Source of the DNA: Physcomitrium patens
Lineage: Eukaryota > Streptophyta > Bryopsida > Funariales > Funariaceae
Direction: 5' to 3'
DNA length: 64,000 nt
NCBI RefSeq assembly: GCF_000002425.4
Contig: NC_037266.1
Coordinates: forward strand, 7,071,180 to 7,135,179
In this document: piece by piece, positions 46,000 through 58,250 of the stretch
Layout: every line of letters starts with the position of its first letter
Position numbering within the stretch: the stretch's first letter is position 1
Notes under the pieces: generated by a model
Seen by the model: only the letters and a program-made list of their open reading frames with translations
What the model was told of the DNA's origin: nothing
Databases searched by the model: none
Made by a program: the position numbers and the translations under genes

Positions 46000-47690
46000 T
46001 ATTTTCTAAAATCAAAGATCCCTCTAATCCATAGCAATATAAATCATATTACAATATAAGATAACATAGATCAAAATAAAATTGAATAAAAGTAAATAAA
46101 ATAGAATATAAAAGGCAAAACAGAAGAAAAGAGAATTAAAATAGAATTGAATAAAAAAATATAAAATCAGACTTTACTAAGAAAAAGAGGCTGAAGCCAT
46201 ACTTGACTAAATATCCAAATAGCCCTAATTAGTCCTATTTATATTTTATACAACTATCTTGGAATTTTTTAGAATATTCTTAATAATAGGCCCTACTTAG
46301 ATAATCGCCCTAAGCTCTTTCTAGAATGTTCCATAGTAGGTCCTATATAAACCACCAATCTATTCCCAATTCTAGAAACTGATAAAAACTTCTATAAACT
46401 TTTTAAACATGGCTCCAACTATCTATTTTTATGTGTCAATAATATAATTATTTTGTTCATACTCCATTACAATTAATTCCCCTCCACTAATAAAAAAATG
46501 TCTTTATTTTGCTTTTGATGGTATCTCTAAATTGTTTCTTAATAATAAGTGAGGTTTTGTGTAGGATTTTATATTGCATCATGGATGGAATAACCTTTCT
46601 AAAAGACTTTGTATTAAAGTTGTAGACGTCCATTGCTATGGCAAAGATAGCAAGGCTCTAAAATATTATCTACTTCATACTTTTGTTGATCATCAATTAC
46701 AACTGGTGGTGGTGATTGGTGTCAGTTCAAAAAATGCCTTGTCTTAGTATAAAATTCTTTGAGTTGCAATATATAGGAGACAAGATAGATCCAAATATGT
46801 GGTAAAAGCTTGGGATGATATGCAACATCAAAAATTACTATAGAAATATAAAAAAATCTAAGCCATTGAAGTACAAACTTACAAATTTGGATTGATGTAG
46901 CAAGTAGAAAGTTGGTGTTGGAGAATAATAGCTGATCACCCTTTTAGAAGTTTTTATATTACTGGTGATTATCTGCATATTACTTTTGTTAATTCTAAGT
47001 AGTAATGAGGTAGTGTTATGTCTCTTGCAAGGTCATTGTAAGTCATTATATAAACTCTTCTATTATTAAATTATTGGTATCAATAGGACAATGAAAAGTT
47101 GTTAATATAATTGGATATTGATTGGTATTAAAGAAGAATGGTGAATGATCAGTACTTTCTTAAATACTATCATTATAAGCAAACTCTAAAGGCATCAAAT
47201 ATTCATCTCAATCATTATGATGAACCACCATAAATGCTCACAACATATCTTCTAAAATCTAATTTATATGCTTTGTTTGTCTATCTATTTGAGGATGGAA
47301 GGCCATAGACTTGACAAGTCATATATCCAATAGCTTAAACAAAGCCTACTAGAAACTTCTTATGAAGTATGGATTTTAATCTGAAATAATGATACTAAAT
47401 AATCCATGGTAACAACAGATAATATCAAAGAAGATTCATACGAGTATTGAAGCATCAAGATTAGAGTACATTGCAACTAAGTGGAGTTGTTTTAAAAGTC
47501 GATCTATAAAGATTGCAATTGTGGTATGATTGTAAGGCATCTGAGTAAATATATTATATAATCCATAATCATCTACTTTCCTTAGATGTCTAGATATTAG
47601 AATGTCATGTATCTCTTGAAATACGTGCATCCAAAGTAAAGCATCATTATTAGAGTAGAGAGAATTTACCTTAAGAAAGTATTATACTTT
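46000..47690 (-). mobile_element. Minus-strand gypsy fragment inserted in gypsy D protease
   Basis: Gypsy D protease stops near 45990. An LTR-like block to about 46470 is followed by AATTAATTCCCCTCCACT, the complement of a polypurine tract. On the minus strand an integrase remnant lies at about 47280-47630 (FIDRLLKQLHLVAMYSNLDA). This is a different gypsy lineage from B. Its upstream part is interrupted near 47.7 kb. Confidence 0.65.
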
Positions 47691-47699
47691 TAGTTCTTA

Positions 47700-50130
47700 C
47701 TAATTGCTCAATCAAATCACAAAATAGAAAAGTACCAAGTTTATATATAAAAGTATTCTTATAAGGGAAATTACATCAATACATAAGTCTTAAATATTAA
47801 AGATCATCCAAAATATGACAAAAATATTATAAAACCTTACATATCCTTAAGTTGGTTTTTTTCTCAAATTTCAATAGTTCATATCTAACAACTGGACCAT
47901 TAAAAAAAAACAAAATTTTAGATGAAGTACTTATGTATTTTTAACAATTACCATAAAAAATTTCAACTAAAAATTTATTATGGATCTTGAGATATTGCCA
48001 AAATCTTAATAGTAGCTTTAAATCCTTGCTTATGTATACCTATGTGCAATTTTCTTTATATCTAACAAACTAAATACTTAAATATTATAAAATTTTGATG
48101 TATAGTTTTTTAATTTAATAGCATACACTTTTAGAAATTTTTAGCCAAAAATTCATCTAGAAACTCAAGATATGGATCCAACTATTACTATCAACAAAAC
48201 AACTTATTCACTGCCTTTGAATTACATGTACTATCTTCAATGTTCTATAACTCCTTCATACAAACTCCAAATATAAAAATTTTTTTACTAAAGATATAGG
48301 TCTTAAAGTTACTCTTATAGATAGATTATCTAGATTCTATATAATTTAAATACTATAATCAAAATAGATAAACCTCAAAATAAATTTTCTTACATCAACT
48401 CTCTTTAAATTAACCTATTAACTATTCTTATGTACATCAACACTTATAATTATATTATATATTTTATTTAATTTTTATATATTATAAATAATTAAAATAT
48501 AACATTTTTAAAAATATAAAAATTTACTTTTTAAAATAAAGCAAGCTATCACTAAGACAATAATTTTAATAATGCACATCATCTATGTTCAGTCAATTCA
48601 TAATCATTTTTAAATATGCATTCTAATGCATAGCTTCCTTCTATTTTATTCTTATAATTTTATTTGAAATGGTATTACTAATAATAGAAACTTTTGTCTT
48701 ATCTTTTAATTCAAGCTTTAAATTTGGTCTATGTGATAAGGTATTTAGCACAGTGTATTGTTGCCCTTATTTGTATTCAAGCTAAATATCAAAGAACTAC
48801 AATTCTTTTTCCAACAATGATGTTGTGATTTCATATTTTTTAGATGTAAATTATATAGTAGGGACCAATGGTCAGTTCAAACGGTCACTAAATTTCTCAT
48901 TAGATAGTGTAGCTACACTTTTTTGGCATGTACTATTGCTAATTACTCTCCATTACATACAGAGTAATTATTCTTTGCCGTTCTAAGCTTGCATGATTTA
49001 TATGCTACAAGTTGAATGCCCATATCAAAGTCGTATTAAAGGATTTCTCTTATAATATATATTGTCTTGTTTGGAAATGCACCTAACACCTAGCTATAGA
49101 AAGTGAAGTTGTTTTGAAGAAACTTTAATATGCTTCACCCAAATAAGAAAAATACAATTTAAATTTTAATTCAAAAGTTCTTAAAGCCAATACAAAGTAC
49201 TTAAAAATATTCTTCTTAGTAATTTTAATTATATATAAAATCAAATTGCCTTATTACTTTTATAATTAAATAATTTTGATTTTTCTTTGCAAGCCCTAAT
49301 TCTAGTCAATAAGCTTTAATAAGTTGTAACTCCTAATTTGACCATCTATTTAATGTAAAATTTTGCATACAAATGCCAATATAAGTCTTTTATATGACTT
49401 GAAAAGTTCAATCTAATCCAACTTATAGATTGTGAAAAAAAGTCCAAAAAATTGTACTAATAATACTTGGCTACCAACTTGAAAGTTGATGTAGATATTC
49501 TAGTAGTGATTTTTAAAAAAAAAAAAAAAAAAAAAACTTTAGTTAAAATTAATATATAGCTTAATTTTAAAGTCTTCTAATACTATGATAAATTTTACCT
49601 TGATCCAATAAGTAGAATTGTAGATATCATAGAAGTCCTATCTAATTTCAAACTACCAACTTCTAATATCTTCTTGTATTAAAACTTAGATATCTCTCAA
49701 TTGTATTATTAAATTAATATAAAATTTTATACACATTTAGCACACCTAATCAATCAATTATTATTAAATTTTAAATCATAGATGTATCACCAATTGCATG
49801 AACTAATTAAAAGTGCTAGCCCTAATTGTATTGCTTAAATTCCAACTCATCAATACAAATCCTAATTTTGAATAAAAATTGAAAAGTTATTTTAAATCCT
49901 ACAAAAACAAACCTTATATTTTTGGAATTAGCTTAAAGCTAGCTCATGAATCCTAATTGCCGATCTTTGAATGCCTCTCTACTTTTTCCTAAGCAATCAT
50001 TTTAGTAGCTAAAGATCTAATTTTGACCCTATTCCAAAAATGGCCAAAATTATTTATACTAATTTATGGTCTTTCTATTAAAAAAATCCTATAGTTTAGA
50101 AGGTAAAATTACTAACCAACTTTTAATCTA
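47700..50130 (-). repeat. S-family-like LTR copies in minus orientation and unknown DNA
   Basis: 47.8-48.4 kb resembles the complement of S1/S2 (CTGCCTTTGAATTACATG, then ACTCCTTCATACAAAC). 49.15-50.13 kb resembles the complement of S3 (AAGCTTTAATAAGTTGTAAC, TTTATATGACTTGAAAAG, GGCTACCAACTTGAAAGTT). Between them 48.55-49.12 kb holds an unassigned piece of higher complexity. A poly-A run lies at about 49510-49533. Edges are approximate. Confidence 0.55.
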
Positions 50131-50499
50131 TTAGCTATTAAGACAAGAAAATAAACTAAGAGACTTTTATAAAAGCCATTTTCAAATATATTGAATTATT
50201 ATGAAATAGAGATGATAAAATATCAATTAAATATTTATTTTTTATTATATTTTTATTATATAATTGTATTACAATGCAACATCTATCCTCTCTAATTCTG
50301 CACATCTTCTGATATATACCAAGTGAACTATATTTTATAATTAGCATTACATCATTCCTTTATTTTTTGCATCATTTCTTTATTTTTTGCATCAATTCTT
50401 TTATTATTATTTTCATCATTCATTCCAATATAACTATCTTCTTCAAAAATATTATTATCTTTAGTATAATCCTCCACATTGATTTCTCTATCTTATCTT

Positions 50500-50760
50500 T
50501 TGAAAATCTTCACTCACTTTTTAGCAATAAATATCTTTAACCTTGTACCATCCAACTCCTTCAATGAATATGTGGCATTATCATGGAGTATTACTACTAC
50601 ATATGGTCCAAACTACCATTTTGAAAACTTTTGTAAAATACTATGCTAGTTACTCAAATTTTTATTATAAACAAGTACTTAATCACCTTCTTCAATTTCT
50701 CTAGGCTTCAATGATAAACTTCTCTTAGTAGCTTTTTATTTTAAAAACATTTCAGCTCCA
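50500..50760 (-). pseudogene. Gypsy integrase C-terminal (GPY/F) fragment
   Basis: On the minus strand it reads GDLVLVYNKNLSN, then LQKFSKW, then FGPYVVVILHDNATYSLKEL and DGTRLKI. This is the GPY/F module of a gypsy integrase, related to gypsy G. It is adjacent to gypsy D RNase H in the opposite orientation. Confidence 0.8.
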
Positions 50761-50764
50761 AAGA

Positions 50765-51560
50765 TCAATTATAAGATCTACAACAAAAAAAACTTCTTGC
50801 AATTGTAGATTTATTTAAAGAATGGTGTCATTATTTAAAAGTCACTTTTAATCTATTGACTATTTATACAAATTATAAGAACTTCAAGTATTTTGTGTAA
50901 GTACATACTTTAAATCCTCATAAATCTTGTTAAAAATATATTTGTCAAAATTTAATAATTTTTACTTTGCAAAAGTTTATAATTTTATCACAAAAGATTT
51001 AATATTTTTTTTTTCAAAGTAACATACAAAAATAAAGGAACAATTATTAAAAGATCAAGAATGATAAAAGATCAATAAAAATATCTATGACAAAGAATAA
51101 TTTTAATTCTACATTAACAACAAAATATAGTAACTTTGTCGTAATATTAAGATTATTTATCATTATTATAAGTTGGATTATAGTAGATTGGAACTATTTA
51201 TTATTTTTGAATAGATTAATTTGATTCTTTATTGATTATATCTACTAATTCTATGAAGATCCATCTTGTGTATTATGTTTTTTTTTAAGCCATACAATAC
51301 ATTGAATATACCAAAAATAAGACCAATATTATCATTTTTTATTAAAATTGATAGTAATCAAGAATTTGAGATTGTAGGAGTCTTAGATTCAAAATAGCAT
51401 TAAAATAGGTTAAAATATTTTATACATTGGTACAAATATGAAATTAGTGAATGCTTATTGAAACCATCTAAGAATCTTATAAAAACTATAAAGGTAGTTA
51501 ATGTTTTATTACCAACAACATCCATGAAAACTAGGATTTATTAAAAAACTAAGTAATTTT
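50765..51560 (+). pseudogene. Gypsy D RNase H fragment, integrase end and chromodomain
   Basis: INYKIYNKKNFLQL at about 50767 is RNase H. After a gap without readable integrase core, KLDYSRLELFIIFE (GPF module) begins near 51172. The chromodomain follows: QEFEIVGVLDSK, then LKYFIHWYKYEISECLLKP. The integrase core is missing or unreadable between 50.95 and 51.15 kb. Confidence 0.8.
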
Positions 51561-51647
51561 TTACTATGAAGTAAATTAGATTCAATAAAGATTGCATTCT
51601 ATTCCTTTTTTTTTTTATAGTAATTGTATATTTGTGACTTTAAAGAA

Positions 51648-52070
51648 ATGGAAAACCTACGATTATTAAAGCCAATCCAAAAACTATTATTTACTAAGCT
51701 ATTCGATGAGGCATTAAAATTGTTACAATCTTTAAGATGAGGTAATAGAAATAAAGATTTTTAAGAACAACTTATTCTTTCCAAAATAAATGGCAAAATA
51801 TAATACATTTGATATTATAACTTTACAAGAAACTTTCAATATTAAATAAAAGAACTACTTTTATTGGTGTTTTAAATATCATATTTTTAAAAACTTATAA
51901 AAGCCTCAATAATAATCAAATTTCATATTATTCTTTTTACTATGATATAAAATATTATGAGTAACTAAAAAAACCTATTAATTAACTTCAAATAAAATAA
52001 AGATTAAAATATGTAACAAATATAATTTATTGTATTTTAGACTTTCTCTACATATAATCACTATTCTTCA
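51648..52070 (+). pseudogene. Extra reading frame of gypsy D, homologous to that of gypsy B
   Basis: It starts at an ATG with MENLRLLKPIQKLLF, matching the gypsy B start MENQQLMDSTQEPSF, and continues with EALKLLQSLR. The end of the block still aligns with gypsy B at DNA level (AAATATGTAACAAATATAAT, then CATGGAACTTATCC). Many stops prevent expression. It lies between chromodomain and 3' LTR, as in B. Confidence 0.6.
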
Positions 52071-52100
52071 TGGAACTTATCCTTAAAAAAAGAATTAACA

Positions 52101-52389
52101 ATATAGACATATATATTAACTTTTATTTAAAAGAATTATATAAAAATAAGTAGAAATAAGAAAATTTGATAATATCTTGAGAAGTAGCTTCTTAAAAGCT
52201 TAATAAATATAGATTTGGCTTTATATATGTCTATAGATGATTAGTAGGTTAAAAACCTGGCAAAAAAAATCGTCACTTGTAGTAGAGGTTTGCCATGTGG
52301 CACATATGTAAAACTTGTCTTACAAATTAAATACATGTTGGAGGTCCTATAGAACATTTTCATATAGCTTCTAATTAGATAGTACATAT
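52101..52389 (+). repeat. Gypsy D 3' LTR, truncated
   Basis: It is similar to 43370-43660 (GATAATATCTTGAGAAGTAGCTTCTTAAAAGCTT-like block, GTTGGAGGTCCTATAGAACAT). It stops where element E starts at 52390. Confidence 0.8.
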
Positions 52390-54331
52390 TATCAAAGATG
52401 AAAATACAATAAATACAAATAAAGAAGTAAGAGATTTTTTAATATATATATATACTCAAAAAAAATATCTATTTTCAGAAATAAAAAATAGAGATCCTTA
52501 AAACTAGATTAGAAGTAAAAAAAGAATTGACAAGTATGGAAAAAAACTCACTATTGTCTCTACATATATATTATCTAACCAGGAGCTACATAACAATGTT
52601 CTATAGGATCTCCAATACATATCCAACATGTATCACAAGTCATCAAAATGAGCAATATGTGGCCAATTTATTGGCCAAGTTTTCAACCTACCAATCATCT
52701 ATAGACATATATAAAAATGAAATTACATCTATAAAAATTCTAAAAAGCTTGTCTATAAGATATTATCAAATTAATCTATTTTATCTACTTCTATTTATTC
52801 ATATTATTTAGATAATTATTAGTATAAATATAAATTTTTGTGATATTATTTCTTTTTAAAAAATAAGTTCTATGAAGAGCAATGATTACATGTTGAGGAA
52901 GTCTAAAATACAAAAAATTATATTTATAACATACTCTAATATTTGTTCTCTTTAAAGATAGTTGATAGGTCCTCTTAGTCATTGATAGTATCATATATCA
53001 AGGCAAAAAGTTCACCTTTATATTTAATCATTATTAATATTTTGTAACTTTCTTTGAGTAAAATATTTATAATATCATTACAATTCATTTTTACTTCCAA
53101 TAATAGTATCAAATATCTAGAGTCTCTTCAAAATTTTTCATATCAAATATATTATATCTTACCATTATTTTGAAGAAAAACATATCATTTTTGAAGAACT
53201 TCAATTCTATTACCTTGTCCTTAAGATTGTGACAATCATAGTATCTTATTTGGTAATTTAGCAAATATTAGCTCTTTAATTAAATTTTTAGATTATTGAT
53301 TTTTTATTTTATTAATGCTATAAATACAAAAAAATTAATCAAGAATAAAAGATAGAGTAAAATCTTCATTAAACCTCATTTTCTTTTTAGCAAAAAATTA
53401 CTTAATTCTTCATCTTGATTTTGATAAATGTTATTGATAAAAAGCTTTAATTTTTTCTTTTTTATTTGAAATATTCTTAATTGGCTTTCATAAATATTCA
53501 CTAATATCATATTTTTACTAATAAATAAGATATTTTAACATAAAACAACATTACCTTCAATCTAACACATCTTCTACCTTAAATTCTTGATTATTATCTA
53601 TTTCTATAGAAAAAAATGATATTTGTATTCTTTTCAAGATATTCACTATTTTATATGGCTCAAAAAGAGATATATGAAATATAGAATAGATTTTCATAGA
53701 ATTCAATAGGTATAATTAAAATACAATTAGATTAATTTATTCACAAATAGAAAATGGTCTAAGTCTATATTGAATAGAAGAATATATTTTATTCTTATAA
53801 AAAAACTCTATCAATGGCAAAAGAATTGTTCAATCACTTTAATGGTATTTAATGGTCTATTGCAAATACTATTCCAAAACTTAATTCATCCATTTTTTTT
53901 GTCTATTAATTGAAGAATAAAAAGCCAAAGATAATTTTATATCTATAATATTTTTAAAATCATTTTCCAAAACCATGATACAAATTGGACTCTTCTACTA
54001 AGTATAATATCCTTTTGCAATCCATGATAGTAATGGATATTATCAAAGAAAAGTTTAGTTTTTTCTATACATGTCATATATTTTATACATAGTATAAAGT
54101 ATGTCATTTTAGTGAAACAATCTAATATCACAAATATAGAGTCATATAAATTTGAGGTTAGAAGATCTATAATAAAATCCATAAAAGTAAAAAACCATAG
54201 TTGTTTAAACATGTGTAGTGGTTGTAGAAGTTTGTAAGGTTGACGACAAGGAATTTTTGAGCTTGAATAAGAATCACATGTTTGTACAAAGTCTTTGATT
54301 TTTTTCTACATTTTAGGTGTCATATACATAC
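52390..54331 (-). mobile_element. Gypsy E: truncated same-family element, minus strand
   Basis: Its 3' LTR (52390-52845, plus ends TATCAAAGATG and TTTGTGATA) is inserted in the LTR of gypsy D in the opposite orientation. The interior repeats the order of gypsy B: the extra-frame region (52870-53330), chromodomain region (about 53530-53770) and integrase core (53943-54212). The alignment with B ends near 54315, so the rest is missing. Confidence 0.8.
53943..54212 (-). pseudogene. Gypsy E integrase core fragment
   Basis: The 89-codon frame reads FMDFIIDLLTSNLYDSIFV, LDCFTKMTYFILC, then HYYHGLQKDIILSRRVQFVS. The second catalytic Asp (SDRGTQF) is lost. It is colinear with 18900-19130 of gypsy B. 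Confidence 0.88.
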
Positions 54332-55360
54332 ATATTTATTAAGATAAGAAGTGCTAAGTAAAATATAAATATAAGAAGATTTGATACTATCTTGTAATAA
54401 ATCTTCTCAAAAGTTTATAGATGAGTTGTCAAGAAGGCAATCTTCCTTAAGAAAATACAAATTCCTTGATTACAAATAGGTTATAAAAAGGCACAATGTT
54501 ATTCCAATTAAAATCAAATATAAATGGTAGGTCAAAGGCTAGATACAATTTATAGATTTATTTCTTTCTAATACTAGGATGTATCTAACTCCTAATTCTA
54601 ATCTCAAATCCTAATTCTTTTTCACAAAAATATCTATAACTTACTTATTACTAACTCAATCTAAGCAAATATTAGTTCATTGAGAATTAAGAAAAAAAAG
54701 AAAAAATCCAAATAATGGCATAAAAAATTCCAAACCAATCTTGAAATTTATTGCCCAAAAATTCCAACAATATCCTTTCTAAACTTTTTTTTGGATCTTT
54801 CTTCTCACAATTCCATTTCTTGCATTCTATAGCTTATTGAAAAGCTTAAAATTAGATCCAACTATTCTCTAAATATCAACACAAAAAATAAAAATGCAAG
54901 AAGTGGCATAAAAAAAATTGAATTAGTGTTGAATCTCTTTTCTTGAAAATAATATATATATATATATAATCTATTTAATTTCAAAATCCTTGCCCTAATC
55001 TTCTTCCAATACCCACCTTAAACTACTATATAGTTGGGTACCTATCCTAAAAAATAATACCTTTGACCTCAAAAAATCCATTTAAGCTAATTATCTTTTA
55101 TTCTAAATTCTATTCAAATTTATAAATATATTAGCATTATGCTCCTTTCTTCCTAAAAGTGAAATTAATTACACTCCAAATAACTTTGATACACTTAAAT
55201 TAAGTGCATTACAATACTCATCCCTTCCAAACTTCCACATATTTTGATATGTTCCAAAGAATTAGGCTATAATACTACTATCATCAAAATCAAAGTTATT
55301 ATGATTTGTATAACTTTTAAACCATTGATCAAAATGTTGAGGCTCAAAAGCCTCTAAATC
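54332..55360 (+). repeat. LTR-like fragment F and unassigned AT-rich DNA
   Basis: From 54332 TGTCATATACATAC and GATTTGATACTATCTTG resemble the start of the gypsy D LTR, but similarity fades after about 100 bases. The remaining DNA to 55.36 kb is AT-rich with a short (AT)n at about 54953 and no recognised domain. Confidence 0.45.
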
Positions 55361-55364
55361 TTCT

Positions 55365-55965
55365 ATATTTTCATCTCATTTTGCTACTTCAAGACTTTAA
55401 TTTGTTTTTTTGTAATCCTAGTTTTTTATGGTGTCCCATCTAACTTTCAAAGTAAATAAGTTACATTATTATGTATTTCAACTATAATATAGGATCTAAA
55501 CCGATGTTATACAAACTTACAAAAAATAGAATATTGGTATATCAAATTACTATAATAAATCAAAATCCAATCATTCACTTTAATTGACTTAAGTTTGAAT
55601 TAATGAGTTTTATCAAACCTCTTTTTGTTGTTCAACTTTGGTGCTTTAATCTTCTCCATAGTAACTTGATGATCCTTGGAAAATCTCTCTTATTTATAAA
55701 TTTGAAGTTCTAATAATTTTTCTTTATCAATGCTATCTTTTCAAAACAAAAACAATCAAGAAAGAATAGATTCTTCTACAGGCATTAAAGACTTTTGTCT
55801 CAACATCAATTCTACTAGCATATAGCTAATAATTATATTATGTATAGTCCTATCTATCCATAAAGTTAATGACAAAAGCCTCCGCTACAATCTTATTTGA
55901 TTCTTATATGTCTTGACCAAAGTTTAAATAGTTGGAAGGTGCCCTCTTTCACTCTTTGTAAGTGT
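55365..55965 (-). pseudogene. Gypsy G integrase C-terminal part
   Basis: It reads LMLRQKSLMPVEESI, then DSIDKEKLLELQIYK, then MEKIKAPKLNNKKRFDKTH. After that comes a decayed GPY/F module (IVEIHNNVTYLL, a stop, KLDGTP). This block follows the integrase core in non-chromodomain plant gypsy elements. Confidence 0.75.
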
Positions 55966-55969
55966 AAAA

Positions 55970-57065
55970 TTTACTTTTAAATCTCAGTTACAAGATGGCC
56001 TCAATTAAGAGTTGCTTGTAATTGGTAGTATAAAGTGAAAAAAGAAAATAATAAGAATAAAAGAAGAAAAAATATTAAAAAATTGAAATAAATGAAATCA
56101 AGCAATTATACAATCTAAAACTTGGTTTAATCTATTCATTGAGTTTTTACTCATTAAAAAGTAAAATTGAAAATATTTTATGTCAAGGATAACTTGCTTA
56201 TAGATCAAAGGTTCAAACCTCACCAAGCCTCACACATAGTATATAAGGATGTCTAAAAAAGGCCGCAAGGCCTTAGTCTTATCTTCTTGACTACTTTCAA
56301 GGTGCTACAACCCATATGGGACTTCTACACCTCTTTTCTATCAATGACTACATTAGATACTAGTCTTCCTATTTTCTACTAATAAATCCAATACTTATGG
56401 AATTTTAACTTTGCTATGGTGTTCAAAAATATCCAATTAGCCTAGTAACCTTCTGTGGCCTTCAAATCTTGCTCCATTTCTTCATAATGGTTTCCAAAGT
56501 AGTAAAACTCATTTTTATCAAAGTCTTAAAAATTGCTCTAAAACTTCTAAATAAATTCTAAATAAATTTTGAATAAAATTTTAAAATTCCTAAAATAGTT
56601 TCTTAATGTCAATATAAATTTAATACTATAATTTTTTATCTTGATTATTTTTTATATTGATTAAATTTATTTAAATCTACTATAAATATTATTTTTTATA
56701 TGAATAAATAAAAAGATATGAAATTCTTTTTTATGCTTTTTTAGTTAATAACTAAAATTTATAGTTTTTTTTATAAATAATATATATAAATAAAAGACTA
56801 ATATAAATATTAAACTAAATAAATAATCCTTAATATTCAATAATAAATAAAAAATACTAAATAAAATAAAATAATTACCTCCAAGATTTACTAAGACTTC
56901 ATTTTTACAACTAAATTCTACTTTTTTATTTGTCAAAAGATTTCTATACTATTCACTATATATTATAATTTTAAGTACTTTAAATATATCTTTTTGTACT
57001 AAAATAATTAGTGGATTAATTTAGTGATTCAAGTTCTTATCATTGACTTTAGAGTTATAAGAAGT
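55970..57065. repeat. Unassigned AT-rich insertion in gypsy G integrase
   Basis: It separates two parts of gypsy G integrase. It is AT-rich with a moderately complex part at 56200-56480 and no coding motif. A solo LTR is the likeliest content, but ends and duplication are not visible. Confidence 0.4.
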
Positions 57066-57069
57066 GATC

Positions 57070-58250
57070 AATTTTAATTACACCTCAAACCTTCTGAAGA
57101 AATCACATGCCTTTGCCTTGTCAAGCTCATTCTAATTTATTCTCATTCTCCGAATGCTCCCATAGCGACATATAATATCCTTCAAAATAAACCAATATAC
57201 CACCTCTATAGACTTTGACCTTAATATCCTCCCTTCTACATAATTGGAGATTTTTTCTTTTGCCAAAATTAAATATTTCATGCCTCAAAGTTGTATTAGC
57301 ATACCAACCAAATCAATTATTCATTGAAAATAAATAGAAAGTAGATAAATAGGACATAAACCATCTGTATACTTCACCTTGAATTGCAATTGGTATTATT
57401 TATAAGAACTCAAAAACTCCTCCACATTCTTGTATATGCCTTTTTATCTATAGTGCTCCTTGATCTTAGTCTAGATAGCTCAAACTTTCCTATACTCAAT
57501 CTATAATATATCATAAAACTTACCTAATATCTTGTGTTTGATATCCAAATCATTCACCACTCTCAATGGTATACCATCTCTTCTCTATGGCTTCTTCTAT
57601 AAGAATCCATCATATAAAAGATAGTTGTAAGATTGGTCCCTAATATCCTTAAAGGTCTTATCCAACCAACCCTCTTGCCTCTCCATTGTGGTCAAATACA
57701 AGCCAATGTCTCTCAACCTCTCTTTATATAAATAAATTTTGAACGATAGAACCTCATCACCTTAATTTCTAGTTGTAGCAAATACAAAGCCTTGGACTAA
57801 GTCTCTATTTTCTTCTTATGCAAGCATTTCTTTCTCTCTTAAATACTTAGCCCTAGATAATATATCTGCTATTGAGTTTTTTTTGCCTATGATGTATATT
57901 AAAATAGAATTTAAAAACTTAATGAAAGTAATCTATCTAAGAATATTAATATCTAATGTAGTATAATTAAAAATCATTCCAAGCAAAGAGAAGCAATCAA
58001 TCTCCAATACCACATGAGTACCTATTAAATAACTATTCTTAATTTTTAATATGTTAAGTGCACCTAAAAGCTCTATTTTCACTTATAGATGAGCTCTTTT
58101 GCTCATAGTAAAAATCCTTACACTAAACCTAATTGCAAACTAGATACCCTCTTTATCATCTTGTCTAATAGCTCATCCAATGGTTATGGATTTATATCGA
58201 TTGTTACTATCATTAGTCTTTTACAATTATAGTCTACTTGCTTTAAAATT
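57070..58250 (-). pseudogene. Gypsy G RNase H and integrase N-terminal part
   Basis: The minus frame around 57600-57780 reads FATTRNEGDEVLSFKIYLYK, then LYLTTMERQEGWLDKTFKDI. The following part has GIPLRVVNDLDIKHKIL and a zinc-binding remnant. The RNase H block with stops lies at 57850-58250. Confidence 0.75.

Larger units (their letters stand above)
43370..52389 (+). mobile_element. Gypsy D: plus-strand relative of gypsy B, heavily decayed and nested
   Basis: It has a 5' LTR at 43370-44651 and a truncated 3' LTR at 52101-52389. Its domains on the plus strand are gag (about 44.9-45.8 kb), start of protease (45.9 kb), RNase H (50.77-50.91 kb), chromodomain (51.16-51.56 kb) and the extra frame (51.65-52.07 kb). 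The middle is replaced by insertions in the opposite orientation. The LTR and leader match gypsy B (CTTGTCTTTGATAGATTGACAAAAATATAC... TATTAGAGCTTTGTC), so B and D are one family. Confidence 0.85.
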
